Notes under the pieces: generated by a model
The model's database searches: none
What the model was told of the DNA's origin: nothing
Seen by the model: the letters and a program-made list of their open reading frames with translations, nothing else
Position numbers and translations under genes: made by a program
Part shown: positions 1 through 4,365 of the stretch, in pieces
How the letters are laid out: every line of letters begins with the position of its first letter
How positions within the stretch are numbered: position 1 is the stretch's first letter
DNA from: Akkermansia sp.
GTDB lineage: Bacteria > Verrucomicrobiota > Verrucomicrobiia > Verrucomicrobiales > Akkermansiaceae
DNA: 5,400 nt
Assembly: GCA_020047775.1 (NCBI GenBank)
Contig: JAIFNK010000122.1
Coordinates: 1 to 5,400, forward strand
Reading direction: 5' to 3'

Positions 1-2
1 GG

Positions 3-632
3 GTGTCATTCAACAAGATGCAGAAATCTTGTTCCTGTTGTTCGACTGGAAAACCATTGGCATCAATTCTCGGCGAACCGATTGCGTCGGATGAAGTCCA
101 GCACTTCATTCGTGCGTTGAATTTTCATAAAATACAGCATGACCAGTACGCTTTTCTACCGCATACGCGTGTATATCATGATATCGACAGGGAATTTCCA
201 CCGAATATAAACGCCAAAAGTGATGATGGTCTTCATACTGAAATATTCACGAGTAAGGTAGTTCCTCTTATGATCAAGGCCGAGAAGGACGAAAATAATG
301 TTAGTCGAGTTAGCCTAGTAAGTATCGGAGAGTATAATTTATCAGGAGTGAAGGTCAGATTAGAAAAAATCTTGTTAAATTACATAAATGAAAGGCTCAT
401 ATGCGCAGGTTACTACCTTCCATACGAAATTCTCATGATTACAAATCCAGATGATGCCAGAAGCTTGTTGTTTTGGCCTTATGCCACACGCCAGGAGAAT
501 GACTATCCCGAGGGTTTTCGAATCACAGCTATTGCAGACAATCAGCCGTTAAAATTTCCTATTGAAATCTGGTTTGAAATTGATAAACCATTCTGTATCA
601 ACCTTAAAAAGGGTTTACGCGCTAGCCAATAG
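3..632 (+). CDS. Unknown protein, candidate immunity-type protein beside an Rhs fragment (5' end may be cut)
   Basis: I do not recognise a named family. The frame is read from a GTG at the window edge and gives 209 residues; an ATG at position 18 is the next start, and the true start may lie outside the window. No signal peptide or membrane segment is visible. The N-terminus has a cysteine cluster (C10, C12, C13) followed by ILGEPIASDEVQHFI (residues 22-36). Residues 80-91 (EIFTSKVVPLMI) and 127-160 (YI...A...LP.E.....N.....S....PY) match spaced residues of the membrane protein encoded at 1508-2182, so the two are probably distant relatives. The gene is visibly AT-richer than the Rhs piece that begins just after its stop. 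Its place directly before a headless Rhs fragment fits an immunity gene of an upstream toxin tip, but that role is inferred from context only. Confidence 0.7.
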   Translation: MSFNKMQKSCSCCSTGKPLASILGEPIASDEVQHFIRALNFHKIQHDQYAFLPHTRVYHDIDREFPPNINAKSDDGLHTEIFTSKVVPLMIKAEKDENNVSRVSLVSIGEYNLSGVKVRLEKILLNYINERLICAGYYLPYEILMITNPDDARSLLFWPYATRQENDYPEGFRITAIADNQPLKFPIEIWFEIDKPFCINLKKGLRASQ

Positions 633-634
633 CA

Positions 635-744
635 ACGCCTGACCTCATCCCTTTCTCTAACAGCAGCACCGTCGTTTCATCCCACACCTACGCCTACGAC
701 CTCCTCAACCGACGCACCGAATCCGTTCTGTCGAATCCGTTCTT
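635..744 (+). pseudogene. Rhs/YD-repeat core fragment, upstream frame-shifted part
   Basis: In the frame with codons starting at 686, the translation reads SSHTYAYDLLNRRTESVL. This is a typical YD-repeat phrase and is immediately continued, after a frame change at the 14-bp duplication, by ADGSEWNYRYDDMGQVT in the frame of the downstream reading frame. The frame is open only from 626 and has no plausible start codon or N-terminal Rhs domains, so this is a 5'-truncated remnant rather than a full Rhs gene. Recognisable similarity begins within a few codons of the stop of the preceding gene, which marks a sharp recombination-type junction. Rhs proteins build a large shell of YD repeats that encloses a C-terminal toxin; only a small slice of such a shell is present here. 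Confidence 0.7.
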
Positions 745-745
745 G
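718..745 (+). repeat. 14-bp imperfect tandem duplication causing a frameshift in the Rhs core
   Basis: CGAATCCGTTCT occurs at 718-729 and again at 732-743, a period of 14 bases. Removing one unit joins the upstream frame (acc gaa tcc gtt) to the downstream frame (gaa tcc gtt ctt gcg gac) and restores a continuous YD-repeat reading, TESVLADGSEWNYRYDDMG. The duplication therefore looks like a secondary slippage-type mutation that broke an originally continuous Rhs reading frame. Confidence 0.8.
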
Positions 746-780
746 CGGACGGGAGCGAATGGAATTACCGATACGATGAC

Positions 781-1503
781 ATGGGACAAGTGACTTTCGG
801 AGAAAAGCGAACCGGCTGGAACGCGCCGGTCCCCGGAATGAAATTCGGCTACGTCTTCGATGGCATCGGCAATCGCACCGCCGCCACCGTCAACGGCCGC
901 ACCGGCACCTATACGCCGGATGTCGCCAACCAGTATGACGAGCGCCAGGTTCCCGGAGCCCTCGACATTCGCGGCAGGGCCAGCACGGCGGCCAGAGTCA
1001 CTGTCAATACCGCGTTGACCCAGCGCCTGGACGATTGCCAAGGGAACAAAGTCGGCAGTTACACTGGAACGAACGGAAACATTCAAACATCAAGTCCATT
1101 TGGACCAGATTATTTCGATAAATTCAGGAACAGCAAAGGAGTGAGACCAATATACACAGTATTTGTGGACACCTCGGTAGGCGTGCCGCGAAATCTAGCA
1201 GGCTGCCAACGAGGCCAATTAAAGATCTCATGGAGAGTTAAAACTGTCTTAGGTGTTGATCCGGCTAGTGGCTTAGAGGGGTACAACCGCCCGATGGATC
1301 CTAATGACGTGGCAAGCGACTCATCAGGATTTACAGGCGAAAAGCGTCATAAGCATTGGTTAGAAGGGGGCGAAATTGCTGATGGAAGGGGCGTCAGAGA
1401 CTATACCATTAATGTCTGGTGGGATTGGTGTGGAAAAAACAATAAGAAGGAGGTTCACAAACTACCTGAATGGGAGACTGGTCCTAATATACCTAATAGA
1501 TAA
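781..1503 (+). CDS. Rhs core fragment fused to an unrecognised C-terminal extension (orphan Rhs tip)
   Basis: The first ATG of this frame encodes the Met of YDDMGQVT, an internal residue of a YD repeat, so 781 is unlikely to be a natural start; core coding in this frame goes back to about 733. Residues 1-84 are Rhs core: GQVTFGEKR, FGYVFDGIGNRTAATV (22-37), ANQYDERQVPGALDIRG (49-65) and ARVTVNTALTQR (71-82). After about residue 84 the similarity stops and base composition turns AT-richer. The usual end of an Rhs core (the DPxGL region with its autocleavage site) is absent; VDPASGL at 159-165 is only a superficial echo of it. Residues 85-240 match no toxin family that I know; they are rich in W, G and charged residues and contain WWDWCGKNNKK (213-223). 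The arrangement resembles displaced orphan tips found beside Rhs and CDI loci, which serve as donors for tip switching. Whether this one is expressed is doubtful. A membrane protein gene follows after 4 bases. Confidence 0.65.
   Translation: MGQVTFGEKRTGWNAPVPGMKFGYVFDGIGNRTAATVNGRTGTYTPDVANQYDERQVPGALDIRGRASTAARVTVNTALTQRLDDCQGNKVGSYTGTNGNIQTSSPFGPDYFDKFRNSKGVRPIYTVFVDTSVGVPRNLAGCQRGQLKISWRVKTVLGVDPASGLEGYNRPMDPNDVASDSSGFTGEKRHKHWLEGGEIADGRGVRDYTINVWWDWCGKNNKKEVHKLPEWETGPNIPNR
1033..1503 (+). other. Variable C-terminal tip region, candidate effector domain
   Basis: This is the stretch of about 156 codons after Rhs similarity ends and before the stop TAA at 1501-1503. Composition shifts from GC-rich core to a more AT-rich mix, as expected when a tip of separate origin is joined to a conserved core. 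Visible segments include GPDYFDKF, RPIYTVFVD, GQLKISWRVKTVLGVD, EKRHKHWLEGGE and DYTINVWWDWCG. I can assign no catalytic motif with confidence; the alternating hydrophobic pattern (QLKISWRVKTVL, YTINVWW) suggests beta strands. Calling it a toxin rests only on its position after an Rhs core and before an immunity-like gene. Confidence 0.45.
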
Positions 1504-1507
1504 ACAA

Positions 1508-2182
1508 ATGGCTATGAATAATCTCAACAGAAGAACTAAATTAATATGGTTCGGACTGGTGTCTCTTTCTTTGGTGGCGGCGCTTTTATGGATATGCACA
1601 AGGAAAGTCTGCCATAACACCGATGAAAATCTGGTCTTTCATCATAAAAAACTTGGATATTTTAGTTTTGATAAAACAAGAAAAGCTTTAAATCTTTCGG
1701 TGCTGGCCCAAGACGAGTTTTATTATCACGCTTTGAAAGCGGATTATCCAGATTGCGAAATCTTTTACTTGAGCAAAACAAGTCCATTAGTTATCGGTCT
1801 AAAAGATGAAGAATTAGTATTGATCAGAATCGGAAGATCCGCAATTAACGAGTTAAAAGCAAATCGACAAAGCGACTTGATGTTTGGTATCAGTGATTTA
1901 AGCAAGATATGGAGTTATATAAAAAGTGAATTTGATCGTGCGAATATACTTTTACCGTGGGAAGTTGATTATGTAGTGAATTCAAATTTCCTGGATTCAG
2001 TAAAGGTCTTGACTATACCATATAACGATGGACCTGAAATTATTGAGGCCCATGGAAATCATTATAAAATAATCGCATCAGAATTCGGACAAAACTCAAA
2101 ACGATTTAAAGACCATGAATATTACCTACCTTTCACTAGTTTCATTGTTTGTATTTTTCATGTTGGGCTGCAATTCCCATGA
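1508..2182 (+). CDS. Membrane-anchored protein of unknown function, candidate immunity protein
   Basis: I chose the ATG at 1508 (224 residues), 4 bases after the stop of the Rhs tip; starting there places a clean N-terminal anchor at residues 12-30 (LIWFGLVSLSLVAALLWIC), flanked by RRTK and RK. An ATG at 1514 is equally possible. The rest is soluble and AT-rich in coding. Residues 84-96 (EIFYLSKTSPLVI), 137-172 (YI...A...LP.E.....N.....S......PY) and 186-190 (YKIIA) line up with residues of the 3-632 product, which points to a shared family. I recognise no named domain. Tight spacing behind the tip suggests translational coupling and an immunity role. The membrane anchor would place that protection at the inner membrane or periplasm, if the model is right. 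The last 22 codons overlap the next gene in another frame, and no clear Shine-Dalgarno sequence precedes the start. Confidence 0.75.
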   Translation: MAMNNLNRRTKLIWFGLVSLSLVAALLWICTRKVCHNTDENLVFHHKKLGYFSFDKTRKALNLSVLAQDEFYYHALKADYPDCEIFYLSKTSPLVIGLKDEELVLIRIGRSAINELKANRQSDLMFGISDLSKIWSYIKSEFDRANILLPWEVDYVVNSNFLDSVKVLTIPYNDGPEIIEAHGNHYKIIASEFGQNSKRFKDHEYYLPFTSFIVCIFHVGLQFP

Positions 2183-2522
2183 GGAGGTTCCGATCGTCAA
2201 GGATATTGGCTTGAAACCAGCTTCAGACGTTACATCTGATAGAGGTTTGCAGGTTCACAGGGAGCTGATTTATCTCAACAGTGATAAAGATCCTGAATTT
2301 TTCTCGAAGATAGTCGGGAGGGTTGAAAAATCTAGCACAATAAAAAATCTGAACTGTACGAAAAAGCCTGGAAGGGACATGCGTGGTGAATCTCTCAAGC
2401 AGAATGGATTTTCTGATGATCAGATCAAAGAAAGCGTGATCTTCGGCTCAGAAGACTCACGGTTTCACTGTTCGATATCTGACGGCGGTGAGTTCGTCAT
2501 TGTCATTATTTACACAACATGA
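2115..2522 (+). CDS. Small putative lipoprotein of unknown function
   Basis: The 135-residue product starts with a hydrophobic stretch (residues 3-18) ending in MLGC, with C19 as the likely lipidated residue. The N-region lacks the usual Lys or Arg, and -3 is Met rather than Leu, so the lipobox is good but not perfect. N20 at +2 would not signal inner-membrane retention under the E. coli rule, which may not hold in this phylum. The mature part is charged and has two cysteines (C81, C119) that could pair outside the cytoplasm. The start lies inside the preceding gene with a 68-base overlap in a different frame; no later Met would preserve the signal peptide. It may be a second immunity or accessory component of the tip cassette, but its function is unknown. 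The reading frame closes at TGA 2520-2522 and is followed by a long gene-free stretch. Confidence 0.7.
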   Translation: MNITYLSLVSLFVFFMLGCNSHEEVPIVKDIGLKPASDVTSDRGLQVHRELIYLNSDKDPEFFSKIVGRVEKSSTIKNLNCTKKPGRDMRGESLKQNGFSDDQIKESVIFGSEDSRFHCSISDGGEFVIVIIYTT

Positions 2523-2639
2523 ATAGATTTAGACATAGATGTCATAGACGTCTAGAATTGGCGAATTAGATGGGATATTTGTAACATGGCAAATGCCACT
2601 GAACGGTGCTTCGGAGCGCAATTACTATACGGTACCACC

Positions 2640-2669
2640 TTGACAATGCCTGAGTCTGGACACTTAAAT
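2640..2669 (+). promoter_or_regulatory. Weak sigma-70-type promoter candidate
   Basis: TTGACA at 2640-2645 is a perfect -35 hexamer. Eighteen bases later TTAAAT (2664-2669) matches the -10 consensus at four of six positions. It points towards the comEA-like gene but lies nearly 300 bases upstream of it, in the AT-rich part of the spacer where chance matches are common. Confidence 0.22.
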
Positions 2670-2780
2670 ATCTAAGCCCCTTTCAAATTTCCTTAATTGC
2701 GAAAAGTGGTGTAATCAAGCACTCGTTCACCGTCGCTAACTGGCCCAGAGACTGTCATGCCAGGGAGAAGCCAATGAAGA

Positions 2781-2838
2781 GGCTTCACGCAGCACACGGG
2801 CATCGACGCTCACAGAGCGCCGCTACAAGGCGCTTCAT
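2781..2838 (+). repeat. Dispersed REP-like hairpin repeat, copy A
   Basis: This copy matches 4260-4315 in the same orientation. ATCGACGCTC is identical, then copy A has two extra bases (CA), then AGAGCGCCGCTACAAGGCG is identical, with weaker similarity on the left (GGCTTC.CGC..C.CAC.GG) and TTCAT on the right. At the centre CGCTC-ACA-GAGCG (2807-2819) forms a perfect 5-bp stem. The hairpin, the short size and the purely intergenic location fit a REP-type element, which is usually spread by a REP-associated tyrosine transposase; no such gene is in the window. Confidence 0.75.
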
Positions 2839-2886
2839 TCACCTTCCCGGCGTGAGCCTTTGGTCATGCGACGCCGCAATCAAATC

Positions 2887-2915
2887 TTGTGACGACCGAA
2901 ATCCGCTGCTACAAG
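2887..2915 (+). promoter_or_regulatory. Weak promoter candidate close to the comEA-like gene
   Basis: TTGTGA (2887-2892) and TACAAG (2910-2915) each match four of six consensus bases and are separated by 17 bases. The position, about 45 bases before the ATG at 2959, is sensible for a promoter of that gene, but the match is no better than many chance ones. Confidence 0.2.
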
Positions 2916-2940
2916 ACCCGGCAACGCCTTTCCTTGAAAC

Positions 2941-2958
2941 CCTCACCCTTCCTCACCC
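2941..2958 (+). repeat. 8-bp direct repeat abutting the comEA-like start codon
   Basis: CCTCACCC occurs at 2941-2948 and 2951-2958, separated by TT, and the second copy touches the ATG at 2959. The leader is pyrimidine-rich and contains no Shine-Dalgarno sequence, so initiation here must rely on something other than pairing with the 16S rRNA tail. Confidence 0.6.
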
Positions 2959-3399
2959 ATGGGCATTTATGATCGGGATTACATGCGTCGCAACGACGAC
3001 GACGAGCCAACAGAAACACCACGTGAAATCGCTCGGAAAGGCAATGTCCTCGCGTTCAGCATTGTCATCGGATTACTTCTAGTTGCGGGAATAATCCTGC
3101 GCATTGCATCGGATCATCAAGCGGAGATCGGGGAGAAGAGAATCGCAGGGGAACAATTTCAGCGAATACCCGAGCAGTCACCGGTCGTGGTGAGCGAGAT
3201 GCCAACGAAGTTGCGACGACTGGTGGACGTCAACACGGCGACAGTCGATGAATTGCAAGCCGTTCCCTACGTCGGCGCGGCGCTGGCGGCGGCGATCATC
3301 TCCCACAGACCATACGACTCGCTCGATGAATTGGACAAAGCTCCGGGTATTGGGAAACGCAAGATCGAGATGCTCCGGCCCTACCTGACAGTGAAGTGA
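2959..3399 (+). CDS. ComEA-like helix-hairpin-helix protein with N-terminal membrane anchor
   Basis: The 146-residue product has a short charged cytoplasmic-type N-terminus (MGIYDRDYMRRNDDDEP), one membrane segment at about 30-49, a linker, and a C-terminal double helix-hairpin-helix domain at 89-146. The domain opens with VDVNTATVDELQAVPYVG (first hairpin VPYVG, usually LPGIG) and ends with SLDELDKAPGIGKRKIEMLR (second hairpin APGIG). This is the ComEA fold: in competent bacteria such proteins bind incoming double-stranded DNA non-specifically on the outer face of the membrane and feed it to the ComEC channel. The family also includes many stand-alone homologues without a proven uptake role, and no other competence gene is visible here, so DNA uptake is inferred. 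The start at 2959 is preferred because it includes the whole MGIYDRDY motif, which I recall at the N-termini of several protein types in Verrucomicrobiota and Planctomycetota. Confidence 0.88.
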   Translation: MGIYDRDYMRRNDDDEPTETPREIARKGNVLAFSIVIGLLLVAGIILRIASDHQAEIGEKRIAGEQFQRIPEQSPVVVSEMPTKLRRLVDVNTATVDELQAVPYVGAALAAAIISHRPYDSLDELDKAPGIGKRKIEMLRPYLTVK

Positions 3400-3484
3400 G
3401 GGAAAATTGAGAGGCGCCCATACACACAAGCTTAACAGATGGCGAAGACCCGCCGCCCGTCAAATCGAGCCGGTGAGAATCGAG

Positions 3485-3604
3485 AAATAAGGAGCCACGA
3501 CACTCCTGTCGTGGATGCGAATGGAAAGTCTTTGGAAAAGAGCTTCGCGCGTTTCTAAAGCCTCGCATCCGCCAGCACCACAGGAGTGTGGTGCCTCCTT
3601 ATTT
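3485..3604. repeat. Inverted pair of REP-like hairpins between convergent genes
   Basis: The outer arms AAATAAGGAG (3485-3494) and CTCCTTATTT (3595-3604) are perfect inverse complements. Inside each sits a perfect 8-bp hairpin with a 4-base loop: CCACGACA-CTCC-TGTCGTGG (3495-3514) and GCACCACA-GGAG-TGTGGTGC (3575-3594). Next inward, GGATGCGA (3513-3520) pairs with TCGCATCC (3563-3570). The whole 120-bp unit is therefore a head-to-head pair, like a BIME built from two REPs. The inner spacer includes GCTTCGCGCGT (3542-3552), also found at the left of the dispersed repeat at 4260-4315. It lies between the 3' ends of two convergent genes, where stable hairpins could protect transcripts or stop transcription from both sides. 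There is no strong T-tract, so it is not a textbook intrinsic terminator. Confidence 0.85.
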
Positions 3605-4171
3605 GGAGCTGTCCCGCGTCATGCCCGGCGGCAGGCCGGTGTCCTTACCACTGCGTTTCGGCTCGGCGATGGATGGGCCGGGACCGGGAGTGAAGAATTT
3701 CAGTTGGGATGATTCGCTGGCGGTCCACGCGCCGTTTTTCCAGTCGAAATAAATACCTGCCGGGAAGGTCACATTGCCGATGGGATACCATTGGCCCCAT
3801 CTGTTGGTTTTTGAATCCCAGCTCCGGTGGGCGTCGCAGCCGAAACCGACGAGGTAGCGTTTGGCGATGCCGTTGAGGCGGTCCGCCTCGGTGACAGCCT
3901 GGTTCGTGATGTGGCGGACGACGAATTTCTGCCACTCAACCGGCCGCCGACCAGACGACGTGTCGTAGGACGAGGCGGTGCCGTCGGGCCGGAAAGTGAT
4001 GTGTTTTGCGAGCAGCGTGGCGGTGGCATCGAGAATATCGGCCTTGTCCTTAGCCGGAACAGGGGCGAGTCCGGCCACCGCTTGTTGCAATCCCTGTGCA
4101 AGGAGTTGGTGGATGCTGGTTTGGGCCGACGCGAAAGCGTGGATCATGAAGAGAACGGGAAGGAAACGCAT
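3599..4171 (-). CDS. Exported protein of unknown function
   Basis: I chose the ATG at 4171 (190 residues) rather than 4201 because it begins the signal peptide directly: MRFLPVLFMIHAFASAQ, with Arg at 2, a hydrophobic core at 3-13 and an ASA|Q cleavage site after residue 16. The mature protein has a helical start (TSIHQLLAQGLQQAVAGL), then a segment rich in aromatic residues: ITFRPDGTASSY (58-69), RRPVEWQKFVVRHITN (75-90), GFGCDAHRSWD (109-119), NRWGQWYP (123-130) and YFDWKNGAWTASES (141-154). It ends in a Pro, Gly and Lys-rich tail. No known catalytic motif is recognised; the single mature cysteine (C112) cannot form an internal disulfide. The last codon and the stop (AAA TAA) lie in the outer arm of the REP-like element. 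The ABC-F gene is upstream on the same strand but 194 bases away with a repeat between them, so co-transcription is doubtful. Confidence 0.8.
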   Translation of the reverse strand: MRFLPVLFMIHAFASAQTSIHQLLAQGLQQAVAGLAPVPAKDKADILDATATLLAKHITFRPDGTASSYDTSSGRRPVEWQKFVVRHITNQAVTEADRLNGIAKRYLVGFGCDAHRSWDSKTNRWGQWYPIGNVTFPAGIYFDWKNGAWTASESSQLKFFTPGPGPSIAEPKRSGKDTGLPPGMTRDSSK

Positions 4172-4259
4172 GACGGGATGAAGGCAGGTTTGAGCGGGCA
4201 ATGCAAACCTTGGGGCTGTCTATCCGACGGCAGGAATACCCGGGAAAAGCGGGGGAGGC

Positions 4260-4315
4260 GGCTTCGCGCGTCTCACCGGTATCGACGCTCAGAGCGCCGC
4301 TACAAGGCGTTTCAT
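4260..4315 (+). repeat. Dispersed REP-like hairpin repeat, copy B
   Basis: This is the second copy of the element at 2781-2838, in the same orientation and two bases shorter at the centre, where CGCT-CAG-AGCG forms a small stem. A second short stem, CGCC...GGCG, follows. It sits in the 194-base spacer between the ABC-F gene and the exported-protein gene on the minus strand. The left end (GCTTCGCGCGT) is shared with the spacer of the hairpin pair at 3485-3604, which links the two repeat families. Confidence 0.75.
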
Positions 4316-4365
4316 CCGCGGGATGTGGCTGTTCTGCCTTGAAGGCGGGAAGTGGCGGGCATTTC

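Larger units (their letters stand above)
2523..2958. other. Gene-free stretch between the Rhs-tip island and the comEA-like gene
   Basis: I find no convincing gene in these 436 bases. The first part (to about 2750) keeps the AT-rich look of the island, and the rest is GC-richer like the chromosome to the right, so the island border probably lies near 2700-2780. Contents: a GACAT-AG-ATGTC inverted repeat at 2532-2543 and an AGACGTCT palindrome at 2546-2553; a 29-codon frame at 2586-2675 that I do not accept as a gene; two weak promoter candidates; a dispersed hairpin repeat at 2781-2838; and a perfect 8-bp direct repeat next to the comEA start. There is no tRNA-like sequence and no obvious attachment site. 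Confidence 0.6.

Noticed and set aside
1444..1453. AAGAAGGAGG looks like a strong Shine-Dalgarno sequence inside the Rhs tip
   Set aside because: It encodes NKKE of the tip and has no start codon at a proper distance; the next gene begins more than 50 bases later.
2091..2109. Possible frameshift near the end of the membrane-protein gene: one extra base would give a TAA at 2107-2109, just before the lipoprotein start
   Set aside because: The related protein at 3-632 continues for a similar length past the shared (F/Y)(R/K)IxA motif (33 versus 34 residues), so the long overlap is more likely real.
2586..2675. 29-codon ATG frame in the gene-free stretch
   Set aside because: It has no ribosome binding site, no recognisable composition or motif, and overlaps the candidate promoter; a frame this short is expected by chance.
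2774..3082. Plus-strand frame of 102 residues across the repeat and the comEA-like start
   Set aside because: It runs through the dispersed repeat and overlaps the well-supported ComEA-like gene in another frame; its translation shows no domain.
3495..3514. Intrinsic terminator for the comEA-like gene
   Set aside because: The hairpin is perfect but is followed by GATGCGAATGG rather than a T-tract, and it belongs to a paired repeat element, so I list it as a repeat.
2781..4315. CRISPR array from the repeated hairpin units
   Set aside because: Only two imperfect copies exist, 1.5 kb apart, with genes between them and no regular spacers.
3827..4342. Long plus-strand frame opposite the exported-protein gene
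   Set aside because: It is the mirror of a GC-rich gene with a clear signal peptide on the minus strand, and its own translation lacks any recognisable features.
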